Position numbers and translations under genes: made by a program. DNA of 64,000 bases, taken from Epichloe hybrida. Its lineage: Eukaryota; Ascomycota; Sordariomycetes; Hypocreales; Clavicipitaceae. Each line of letters begins with the position of its first letter. The stretch's first letter is position 1. Of the stretch, positions 45,350 through 55,079 are shown piece by piece. The notes beneath the pieces are model-generated. The model did not search any database, was not told the origin of the DNA, and saw only the letters and a program-made list of their open reading frames with translations. Where the stretch lies: assembly GCA_019022495.1 (NCBI GenBank), contig JAFEKR010000006.1:2790001-2854000 (forward strand), read 5' to 3'.

Positions 45350-46918
45350 ATGAAGTACACCATATCTGTTCTGCTCGCCTCGGCGGGCTGGGCTTCGGCT
45401 TTCAAGCAGCAGTGCTCCGGAACTGCCAGCAACGAGGGCGGAAACTGGTTCTGCGGCGCCGTGGATCAGATCATCTACCAGGGCATCAAGGGCAGCGGCA
45501 AGTTCCAGGCTGTTACGCACATGGGACCTACTGGCGAGTGCAAATTCGAGGATCAGCTGTTTAACGGTCCCTTGACTCCTTTGGATGACGATGTAAGTGG
45601 TTCTGCGCCCGCCGACTCACTTCACGAGACGTTGCCATTTTGCCAACACTCCTCCCTAGCTCTCCATTCACATCCGAGGCCCCATCTCGGTCATGGAAGT
45701 CGCCGTCTACAATTTCGCCTCCAAAGGCAAGGGGCATGTCGAGCCCGAAGTTGAGGCCGAGGCCGAGGATTCTCCCCAGGTCGCCGCTCATGCTGGCCAC
45801 GGCCACGGCCACAAGCATCTTCACCGCGCTCAGCGTGCCAGGCGCAACATGGTGGTCGCCACCATTGACGGCAAGGCAGTCTCGTGGGAGAACAACTGGT
45901 TCGGAGGCGATGCTCCCACCGCCAAGCTTCCAGCGGCTCCTGCTCCTGCTCCTGCCCAGACCCCTCCCGTCAAGGCTGCAGCCGGCGCTGCCCTCAAGGT
46001 TTCCGGGTCCATTGAACTTGGCAGCTCTGACGAACCCAATTCCAAGCCCAAGGCCAAGCCCAAGGCCAAGCCCAAGGCCAAGCCTGCTCCTTCAGGCTCC
46101 GACTGGGATCGTGTCGCTTACTACAATGCTGAGAAGCAGATTGCCGAGAACATGATCTTCATGGGCCACTACGGTGGTTCCGGTTCCGGTGTATTTGACA
46201 CGTAAGTTCCTCCAAGACCCTCACATCTTCTCCCTCTTCCTCCAAAAATAACAAACAAAATGAGAGAACCCCTCTAACATCAACCACCAGCACCTGGGGC
46301 TCATCCCTCGCCTACCTCAACGCCGAGGGCGACGGCGGCGCCTCCTCCCCCCAGATCCTCTCCAACACCCAGATCTCCTCCAACAAGGAATTCGCCATCT
46401 TCTCGGGCGAAAAGTGTGACGAGTCCTGCGGCTTCGCCCGCGCAAAGGACGTCGCCTACAAGGGCTTCGCGGGCGCCAACAAGGTCTTCCTCTTCCACTT
46501 CAAGATGCCCCTCGACGGCGACCGCGGCTTCAACGGCGACATGCCCGCCCTCTGGCTCCTGAACGCGCGCATCCCCCGCACAGCCCAGTACAACGCCTGC
46601 TCCTGCTGGAACACGGGCTGCGGCGAGGTCGACATTTACGAGGTCCTCACCTCCGGCGGCACAAAGTGCAAGAGCACGTTCCATCTCGCCAACGGCGCCG
46701 GCTCCTCCGACTACTTTGACCGCCCCGTCGACAAGTACATCAAGGTCGCTGCCGTCTTCCACGAGGAGACGGCCACCGTCTCCATCAAGAAGCTCTCCGA
46801 CGACGTCGACTTCGCAAGGGGTCTCGACGATGCCACCGTCCTGCGGTGGTTGTCGCAGCCTAGCGATCCGAAGAATCTCAAGCTGAGCAGCTTGTTCCAG
46901 CTTCTTGGCAGTTCATGA
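45350..46918 (+). CDS. TOS1: Cell-wall protein TOS1-like, putative beta-glucan hydrolase/transglycosidase
   Basis: Three exons, 45350-45592, 45660-46201 and 46291-46918, give 470 residues; donors are GTAAGT in both introns, acceptors CCCTAG and CACCAG. A signal peptide (MKYTISVLLASAGWASA) leads into the Gly/Cys-containing DUF2403 domain (FKQQCSGTASNEGGNWFCGA). Then follow a His-rich stretch (HAGHGHGHKHLH), an Ala/Pro linker with four KPKA units, and the DUF2401 catalytic-type domain (WDRVAYYNAEKQIAENMIFM, then GDMPALWLLNARIPRTAQY and CGEVDIYE). The last contains E-x-D-x-x-E, the pattern of GH16 active sites. TOS1 proteins are secreted or wall-bound and are linked to beta-1,3-glucan remodelling. 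Strong family match; the activity is inferred. Confidence 0.92.
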
Positions 46919-47504
46919 GCATCTCTACCATGTGATTGATGCGAATGTTGGGCACGCGGTAGTTTTAATAGGGCCCAACGGGCGAGGAAATGCCCCTGGT
47001 TCGTGGAATAAATGGGCGGTTGGCTATGTGGGATGTCAAGTTTGTTTGTACGTATTTTGGATTCTACGTCTATTTATTCTCCTGTTTTTGTTCTTGGAAC
47101 ATACTGTCTTGGGATGGTGCAGATCCGAGATTCACCTGTATATTGTTGGCCTACGACTGATATCATTACGCTTGTACCGAGGTGCTGTCTTTTTTCATCA
47201 TTGAATGTCCGTCTGTGAGGCGTGAATTGAAATGGATGACGTTGACTTGTGGTGGTGCCATGTCCGCAAAGAATATTTGCCTGAGTTAGATAAAACAGTG
47301 CAGGGGATATATTCCGTGTAAACCACATTGATGCCCCAGCCTGAGAAATATTGACTTTGTGTGTCAACGTAGATGTAGTAACAAGATGGTACAAGTTGCT
47401 CTAATATACAGTAGAATGACAAATTATAAAAAGAAGCAGCCCACGCCAACGCCTACGCCCACATCCACATCCGCCGTCTAGTCTACCCTCTCCATTCTAT
47501 TCCT
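46919..47504. other. Convergent spacer TOS1-MSK1
   Basis: Contains 3' ends of both genes; nothing else recognised. Confidence 0.55.
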
Positions 47505-49435
47505 CTACGCATTCTTCCCTCCCTTGTCCTCCGACGACAACCCCACGACGTTGCGGAGCGTCCCGAAACTCAAGCAGTCGCTAATGCGGTTCGCCCCAGA
47601 AAAGAGCATGACTAATCGTTCTACGCCACACCCCCAGCCGCCAGTAGGGGGTAGGCCATAGTCAAGGGCCTTGATGTAGCTCGAGTCCAAAGGACATGTT
47701 TCCCATTCGTCTCCTTCTGCTTCTTCGGCCAACGAGGGCTGCTGTTGTTCGGTCTCGGCAAATCCGATTTCCCCATTGGGTTTGTTCACGAGGGTTCGGT
47801 GAGCGGCCAGCTTTCGCTTCTGCTCCTCCGGGTCGTTCTCCTCTTCGTACATGTTGGCGAGCTCGCGGCCGCCGACGAAGAGCTCTGCTCTTGCCGAAAC
47901 GAGTTGGTAGGTTTGTGGGCACAGGAACCCCTTGGCGAGCGGTGACATGCACGCGGGGTGGTTGGTGATGAAGAGCGGCTCGGCAAAGGACATGGGCTCC
48001 AGGTAGACGGCGGCAAGCCGGTCGAGGAGCTTGGGCAGCGAGTTTGGCACTTCGCCGGGGATGGCGATGCCCGCGAGTTTGAGCAAGGCGAGGAGTTCCG
48101 GGAGAGCATTCTCAGAAGACAGTTTCGGGAGTCGAACACCCATGGCTTGTTCTAATCCGGGGATGAATTCCACCTGCGCGAACGGACGGACGAACTGACT
48201 CAGGTCGATCGGGGGCAGGGCGGTCAGTTGTGTCGAGATGAGATCTTGGGCGTGTTTTGCCAGTCCGTGGAGCAGTTCTTCCGTCTCCCTGATCAGGTCG
48301 GCCAGGTTGGTGTAGGCGCTGTAGAATTCACAAATGGTAAACTCGGGGTTGTGTGTAGCATCAATGCCTTCGTTTCGGAACGCGGGGCCGATCTCAAAGA
48401 CCTTGTCTACACCACCGACGACGAGCCGCTTGAGCCAAAGCTCAGGCGCAATGCGAAGAGCAAGGTCCTTGTTGCGATATTCTGTGGCCTGGGTAACAAA
48501 GGGACGCGCCACAGCGCCTCCGGCATTTTCGGCCAGAATCGGCGTCTGGAACTCGAGGAAGCGTTTGGAATGGAGGTGGTCTCGCATGTATTTTGTGATT
48601 TCGGCTCGCAATCTCAACACATCAATCACTTGCTTGTTGACGAGCATGTCGACATGGCGCTCGGCCATTTTGGTTTTGGCATCGGTCAGCTTCTCCGGGA
48701 TCTGCTCCATGGACGGGGAGAGCAGTTCTGGGAGCTGGCTGGCTTCGAGGGTCGGCTCCCCGGCCTTGGTGCGGGTGGCATGGCCGATAACGGCTACAAC
48801 AGACCTTGTCAGCCAGATTGCCGGGAGGCGACGAGAATGAAGCCGGTGGAGGAAGCCCTACAGATGTGATCGCCAATCTGAATCAGGTTCCTAAATAATG
48901 AGAACTTTTGGATCCGTCCTTGCTTTTCTGATACGCATTTATTCTTGTTGATCATGATTTGCACTTTCTGGAATTCGTTCACAATGTCGAGGAAAACAAG
49001 GCCTTTGCCAACTACACGCTTTGACCGTACACGACCTGCCAATGTCACTTCTTCACTGGGCACTTGCTCATGTAGCTCCTCTAGGAATTCCGGAACGCTC
49101 TTTCGAGAGTCAGCAGATTCTGACCGGGGATACGGGTCAGGATAGAGTGGATCCTCGCTCTCGTGGTCTTTACGAAGCTCATCTCGTCGATGCTGCTTGA
49201 ATGGTGACAGCGCCGCCTCGTTTGCATCTTGAACAACAGCGAATCTCGACGTCTTGTTTGGAATATCAGGCCCAGAAGACAGCGCGCGACTTGCATGCCT
49301 GGACAGCATGGAGATGGGTACCATGTCCCAAGACCGAGAGCTATCTATCCGCGTCGACCCGACGGTGCGTCTTGCGACACATTGCTGCGAGAGGGCCGAC
49401 TGGCGAGCCAAGCGAAGGCACAGGGATGATCTCAT
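47505..49435 (-). CDS. MSK1: Lysyl-tRNA synthetase, mitochondrial
   Basis: Two exons on the minus strand, 49435-48862 and 48793-47505, give 620 residues. The intron starts GTAGGG, has GGCTGAC as branch point and ends GTTGTAG; splicing gives GDHISVIGHATRTKAGEPTL, the normal end of the anticodon-binding OB-fold. The N-terminus is rich in Arg, Ser and Ala with few acids, a likely mitochondrial targeting sequence. The class II core follows: motif 1 region RFLEFQTPIL, motif 2 FRNEGIDATHNPEFTICEFY, and motif 3 GGWGCGVERLVML. It attaches lysine to mitochondrial tRNA-Lys. The single targeted form indicates MSK1 rather than the cytosolic enzyme. It is divergently paired with ARP4, 605 bases apart. Confidence 0.94.
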
Positions 49436-50040
49436 TGCGCCTATTCGGAGTCATTGTTAGCCGACTCGTTTTGTGACTCGGATTGGCAAGCACACAGAGA
49501 TGAGTTGAAACAATTTTTTTTGTCAGGCATTGGCATTGTGCTATCACACACGACCGAGGTCGCGTCAATCGCAGCGGTTCTGAAGCGAAGATGCAAGTTC
49601 ATCATGAAAGTGGGACAAACGTCATAGAGAGATAAGAAAGACGGCGTAGACTTACAGTCATGGCCATGTACCTGAGCGGTTGGCCCCTAGGCTGAGGGAG
49701 CGTCAGAAGTGGCACGATGGATGCAATGAATGCAATGGATGCAATGGATGGAAGGAGCTTGAGGAAGAAGAGAAAAGTTTCTCGCGGTGGGCCGGATTTC
49801 CAAGCTTCCTGGTATTAGCAACCCCCGGTTAAGCAGCCCGCCCCGCCAGTCGCATGTACGGCACAGCCTCACGGCGTGGGGACCCACCAACGACCAGCCA
49901 CCAGCCACCAGCCACCCGGGCTGAATTTTGTGCATCGCATTTGTCCCCATTTACCGCCGCCGCCAACACCACCACACTTGCTCCATCTTACCAAGTGACC
50001 CGTCTTGTCCTCGTTTTGCGATAGCCACGGAGATCCAGTC
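49436..50040. other. Divergent promoter region MSK1/ARP4
   Basis: Shared upstream region of both genes. A nine- or ten-base ATGGATGCA-type repeat lies at about 49710-49752, and a CCAGCCA repeat at about 49895-49917. Confidence 0.6.
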
Positions 50041-51539
50041 ATGGCTCAACAGCCCTTGCCCACGTCGGCGCAGCCCACCGACATTTACGGCGGAGGTACG
50101 ATGATGAAAGAAAACTCTCTCGCGCCATGATGATACGCGAAAGCGGTCCGCGCATCCAACCACACACTAACATTGCCGTCGTTATAGATGAGGTTTCCGC
50201 CCTGGTGCTCGATCCCGGCTACTGCAACACACGCGCAGGCTTCGCAGGCGAAGATGTGCCCAAGTCCATCCTGCCGTCTTTCTACGGTCACGTCACCAGC
50301 GAACCTCAACGCGACTTGTTCGGCGACGAGTGCATCATTCCCCGCGCTGACTTTGAGGTCCGCAACTACATGAACCGAGACAGCGTTGTCGAGGACTGGG
50401 ACGTCGCGTCCAAAATCTGGGAACACATGCTCGTCAAGCGATTGCAGCCCGAACACGCGACCCCGCCTTCCAAGAACGGGCTGAACGACGAGGTCAAGGA
50501 GCAGGACGGCGAGGGCGACGTAGCCATGGAAGAAGAGACCGAGGCCCAGGAGAAGCCGCTGCAAGAGAACCCCGTCTTGATGACGGAGGCTCCTTGGAAC
50601 ACGCCCAAGTCCAGGGAGAAGGCCATCGAGATCATCATGGAGAACTGGGGGTGCCCTGCATTCTGGATGAGCCGCACCCCCGTGCTGTCTGCCTTTGCGG
50701 CCGGCAAGGCAACTGCCTTGGTCATTGACATTGGTGGCGCCAATACCTCGGTGACTGCTATCCATGACGGCATGGTTCTGAAGCGATCGATCCAGCGCTC
50801 TCCCGCTGGCGGACTGTGGCTCTCCTCGCAGATTCGCACCATGTGGGAAACCTCGGAGCCCAAGGTCCCGTTGACTCCCATATTCATGGTCGAGAACAAG
50901 ACGGGCGTGGACGCGCTGGCCCCTGCCCAGGCCCGGCTGCGCCAGTTCCCGTTCCAGATCGACGATTCCTTCCGCGCCTATGAGGAAGAGCGAGTCCTTA
51001 CCGAATTCAAAGAGTCGGTCGTCGAAGTCTGGCGAGGACCTGGTCGATACAGTGCCGCCGGCAACGAAGACTACGTCAGGACGCAGCCGGGCCGCGTGTT
51101 CGAGATGCCCGACGGCTACAACCAGATGTGGCGCGAGCAGCGCTTCAAGGTGACCGAGGGGATGTGGGACGAGAGTGCCGGGTATCCCGTCGCTGAGTCT
51201 GACCGTCTCACCAAGGCTCAGACGATTCCTGAGCTCATCCGGGCCTCCCTCGGCGCCATCGACGTCGACCTCCGCGGCAACTTACTGGCCAACGTGGTCG
51301 TCACCGGCAGCACCAGCTTGATCAACGGCTTCAACGACCGTCTGACAAATGAACTGACAGCCATGTATCCCGGCCTCAAGGTCAAGATCCACGCCGCTGG
51401 TCTTACGAGCGAGAGAAGGTTTGGTGCTTGGATCGGCGGCAGCATTCTGGCTAGCCTGGGAACCTTCCACCAGATGTGGATATCCAGAAAGGAGTACGAG
51501 GAGAACGGTGCCGGCGTCGTCGAGAAGCGATGCAAGTAG
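50041..51539 (+). CDS. ARP4: Actin-related protein Arp4
   Basis: Two exons, 50041-50095 and 50188-51539, give 468 residues. The first encodes only 18 residues and one base; the 92-base intron starts GTACGA, has CACTAAC and ends TTATAG. The spliced N-terminus reads MAQQPLPTSAQPTDIYGGDE, then VSALVLDPGYCNTRAGFAGE, the actin-fold phosphate loop region. Further on, LVIDIGGANTSVTAIHDG is the second nucleotide-binding segment and VVVTGSTSLINGFNDRL a conserved later one. A charged insert (about residues 110-165, TPPSKNGLND and a Glu-rich run) separates actin subdomains, as expected for Arp4. It is a shared subunit of the NuA4 acetyltransferase and the INO80 and SWR1 remodellers, acting in the nucleus. 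Confidence 0.95.
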
Positions 51540-51826
51540 AAGAGGCAAGGGAAAAAAAAGACGAGCAGCAACTGGCCTGCCTAGACGGTGACATGAACCG
51601 CGGAATTCTGGCGTACGGAGTCACGAGGAGAGATGATGTGCTTCTTTGCGTATGGGAGTCTTTATTGATGAGACTCGACACGCCAAAAAAAAAAGTGTGT
51701 ATCGTATGTAGATAATCACAATGAAATCCCACGTGTTGTTGCCCGTACGAGAAAGCCAATACAGTGAAGATGACCCAATGTACATGCAATAATTCCGACT
51801 TGACATGCCATCAAGTCTCCATCTCT

Positions 51827-52678
51827 TCATTCTTCTTTGATGCTCTCCCTCTCCGCCCTCCTCATCTTCACCCACGACCCCAGGTCCGCCCATATCCTCT
51901 CCTTCTCGGCCGGCAACAACGTCGCAGCCAGGCCGCTCGTGCTCGGCGCGACAAAGACGCTCGCACCAGCCCATTCCCCTTGCACGACACCCATGTTCTC
52001 TCGCCCATCCTGCCATCCATATCGAAACTGCTTGCCCACGGGTCGCCCGTGCCTCACGCGCCATATGCTCTCCCATATGCTCTTGCCCACCACGCACACG
52101 CTCTCCGGGCGCCAGCGCCGCGCCTTGCCCTCCAGGGCGGCCACCCCGTCGTCCATCTCCGCCCTGCTCAGCTCCGAGCCGGAACGGCTCGGCCTCGACA
52201 CAATGTTTGTCAGGCCGAGGGAGTACAAGCCCGGCATCTGCCTGTCTTCCTCGGCCCTGCACCGCCGGGGCGTGACGCCGCTCGAGTGGAGGAGCTTCCA
52301 GAACAGATTGGACGGGTGGGCGTACGCGTGGCCCGTCAGGGCAGTCGAGATCCCGGGGTTGAGCCCGATGAACAGGACGAGGAGGTCGGGTGCGACCGCG
52401 TCCGGGAGGGGAGGCAGGTGGGCGTACTGGGAGGGCGGTGCGTAGCCTGTGCTGCTGGGGCGGGCGCGCTTCTTCTTCTTCCTTCTCCTCTTCTTCTCCT
52501 CGGTCGACGCTTCGTCACTTTGGTGTGCTGCTATGGTGCGCTTCGCGGGCTTGGGCGAAGGCGATGCTCGAGGGGGGTTGCGGCGCACGCCAGACTCGGG
52601 GGACGTGTATTTGAAGGCGTCTAGTTGGAGCAGGCCTTTGAACGTTGCGTGCGCGGGGGGTTGGTCCCCTTCGTCCAT
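51827..52678 (-). CDS. G/T-U mismatch-specific DNA glycosylase (TDG/MUG family)
   Basis: One exon, 283 residues from MDEGDQPPAHATFKG. The frame opens 32 residues earlier at 52774, but that part is poly-Thr/Ile from a microsatellite, so I choose the later ATG. A disordered basic N-terminal half (KKRRRKKKKRARP, likely nuclear signal) precedes the glycosylase domain: FIGLNPGISTALTGHAYAHP holds the catalytic Asn of motif A (about residue 107), then PSNLFWKLLHSSGV, and VAPSTSGLAAT takes the place of the substrate-recognition motif. It removes thymine or uracil opposite guanine in base-excision repair (fission yeast Thp1 type). Such an enzyme counters deamination products, which is notable in a RIP-active genome, but a link is only a thought. 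Confidence 0.88.
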   Translation of the reverse strand: MDEGDQPPAHATFKGLLQLDAFKYTSPESGVRRNPPRASPSPKPAKRTIAAHQSDEASTEEKKRRRKKKKRARPSSTGYAPPSQYAHLPPLPDAVAPDLLVLFIGLNPGISTALTGHAYAHPSNLFWKLLHSSGVTPRRCRAEEDRQMPGLYSLGLTNIVSRPSRSGSELSRAEMDDGVAALEGKARRWRPESVCVVGKSIWESIWRVRHGRPVGKQFRYGWQDGRENMGVVQGEWAGASVFVAPSTSGLAATLLPAEKERIWADLGSWVKMRRAERESIKEE

Positions 52679-53284
52679 GATGATGATGGTGGTAGTGGTG
52701 GTGGTGTTGATGCGGGGTTGTTGGGAAGTTTTGACGTTTGTGCTTCGGATTTCCACTCGCCGTGATATCGGCACCCCGTGATATCGGCACCCCTTGATAT
52801 CAGACTATTGATATCTTTGGGGATGGGCTTCCCTGACGATCAATCAGTCTAGAGGCAGCTTGCATTACATGCACGATACGAGATCTGGGACGGACGGGAA
52901 CGCATCCAATGTTGATGTCCTTGAAGTTATTTGGGAAATGAGAACCAACAACTTGAACACAGCCAGCGCGTAGCTTTGTATGCCTCATCCCCTTTGATTG
53001 GAGGGTACATTTTGCGGCGCATTAAATAGTCGAGCAAGCACTCAACGGCCGTTTTTGGCAAGACATGTGCCGCTCTTGTAAAGCAGGCGGTGGATGGGTG
53101 GCATGCCCAGACGCCGTTGGCAAGAAAGGCAATAAGTGCTCATGTCAATTGGCAAAGTCTCGGAACATGGTGTGTATTCATTCGTAATTTCTCTTGTATT
53201 TGGCAGAGCTGCATCCCAGCTCCTTCTATGTCGACTCCATCTTTTTTGAAAGACGCATGTTGATAATCTTGTCTTGTCTACCGT
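52679..53284. other. Spacer upstream of the glycosylase
   Basis: Contains a (CAT/CAC)-type run at about 52676-52705 and a triplicated GATATC-containing repeat at 52760-52802; otherwise no gene. The right part holds the TRR1 terminator. Confidence 0.55.
52760..52802. repeat. Tandem repeat of GTGATATCGGCACCCC
   Basis: The 16-base unit occurs twice without change and a third time as a truncated TTGATATCAG, in the presumed promoter of the glycosylase gene. Each copy carries the palindrome GATATC. Confidence 0.85.
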
Positions 53285-54519
53285 CTACTCCTGCTCGCTG
53301 ATGAACTTTTCGGTCTCGAGAGCCGCCATGCACCCAGTACCTGTGCGAGGGCGAATTAGTATTTTTGCCTTCCTTGACTCTTGTTCTCCTTGGGGTAATT
53401 CCATGCCCAGCAGACAAGAAGACAAGACAATGTTTGCATCATGGATGAACAGTCACACGGAGTGGGAAAAGTGTCAAAACTCACCAGCACTGGTAATAGC
53501 CTGTCTGTACCTCTTGTCCTGCACATCGCCGGCGGCAAAGACGCCCTCTACACTCGTCGTGGTCGTGCCAGGCTGGGTGACGATGTACCCGTCCGCATCC
53601 ATGTCAACCTGGCCCTTTACGAGCCTGGTGGCGGGATCGTGGCCGATGGCGTAGAACAAGCCGTTTGCCTCGACGACCTCCTCCCTTCCCGTGAGGGTGT
53701 CCTTGACGACGAGGTGGGACATGAGGCCGTCGTCGGAGCCCCTCACCTCTGTGGCGACCGAGTTGAAGCGCACTGTCGTCTTTTCGTTCTTGAGCAGCCG
53801 CGTGGCCATGGCCTTGCTGGCGCGCAGGGCGTCTCTCCTCACGAGGACGGTGACGTGGCTGCCGTACTTTGTGAGAAAGGTGGCCTCCTCGGCGGCCGAA
53901 TCGCCGCCGCCGATGACATAGAGCGGCTTGTTGCGGAAGATGGGCAGCGCGCCGTCGCACACGGCGCACGCCGAGATGCCGTTCTGCCAGTACTTGTCCT
54001 CGCCGGGGAGGTTCATGCGGCGGGCGGACGCGCCGGTGGCGATGATGACGGCGTCGGCCGTGTGCGTCTCGTCGGGCGAGAACTCGGTCGTGTACTTGAA
54101 AGGGCGGGAGGAGAGGTCCAGCGTCTGGACCGTGTCGGTGATGACCTCGGTGCCGAACCGCTCCGACTGGAGCCGCATGTTGTCCATGAGCTCCTGGCCC
54201 ATGATGCCCTTGGGGAAACCGGGGAAGTTTTCAACGTCGGTCGTCGTGGTGAGTTGGCCGCCGGCGGCGATGCCGTTGGCCATGAAGCCTTCGTAGAGGA
54301 CCGCTTCACGGAAACCGGGTGGTTAGTTTTGGGGACAAGGGGAGAACAACAACCAACAACCAGCAACCAACTCACGCTTCAGTTCTGCGCGACCCAAGTA
54401 CACGGCTGCCGTGTGAGCCGCCGGGCCAGAGCCGATAACTACGACGACAAGTAAGCGAAACAAACCTTTGTTGCAAGTCAATTGTCGACAAGTTACGTAC
54501 TGACAACCTTGCTGTGCAT
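53285..54519 (-). CDS. TRR1: Thioredoxin reductase (NADPH)
   Basis: Four exons on the minus strand, 54519-54501, 54438-54376, 54303-53485 and 53340-53285, give 318 residues. Exon 1 encodes only MHSKVV plus one base; donors are GTACGT, GTGAGT, GTGAGT. Splicing restores the FAD-binding start ([20 protein letters not shown]) and the conserved end ([14 protein letters not shown]). The redox-active pair is CAVC (residues 140 and 143), the NADPH loop [13 protein letters not shown] and the second FAD motif [13 protein letters not shown]. It uses NADPH to reduce thioredoxin in the cytosol, supporting redox balance and deoxyribonucleotide and sulphate metabolism. This is the low-molecular-weight fungal type. 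Strong match; all exon joins keep frame. Confidence 0.96.
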
Positions 54520-55079
54520 CTTTCGCGCCCCCTCTGGACAGACACCCGAGGTTCTCGTCTGAAACGCCGCCGCAGCCGCAATGGATAGCCCAGCACTCGA
54601 GCGCAAGGTCCGTCGAAAAGTTGAGGCGAACAGCTTGGCGGTTGGCGGGGGAGGGAAAACTTGGTGAGTGCTGTATTATTATGGGTTTCGCAAAACAGGT
54701 CGGATGCGGTTCGAAATGCCGTGACGGATGGGGAGGATGGGAGGATGGGAGAATGAGAGAATGGGAGGATGTGAGGATGGGAGGATGGGAGGATGGATGC
54801 ATGGATGCATGGATGCATGGACGGCGGGGTGGCGGATTGGGAAAGATGCTGGTGGCGTTGGCGGGGCTTTTGGACGACTTGGGCTTCGGGGGATGGAACA
54901 GACGTGATTTCTGAGCTTCAGCGAGCGGATCAGGCAGGCACAGGTCATCACGACTGCCGTACACGTTGAGCGTCAAGGTTTGCTTCATCCATCTTCGCAA
55001 TTCGCAATTCGCAATTCGCAACTACGGCCAATCCAACAACACGTAATGTCCACCACCAGGTTTTCTGCTCCCGGCCAAA
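54520..55079. other. TRR1-VPS53 spacer with minisatellite
   Basis: Promoter of TRR1 plus 3' end of VPS53. Apart from the minisatellite at 54727-54820 and a CAATTCG triplet near 54998-55020 I see nothing. Confidence 0.55.
54727..54820. repeat. Degenerate GGATGGGA/GGATGCAT minisatellite
   Basis: About a dozen 8-base units, first GGATGGGA with variants, then three of GGATGCAT. The His/Pro/Ser-rich frames through it are artefacts. Confidence 0.9.

Noticed and set aside
53441..54454. 337-codon plus-strand frame opposite TRR1
   Set aside because: Antisense shadow of the GC-rich TRR1 exon; TRR1 has all catalytic motifs.
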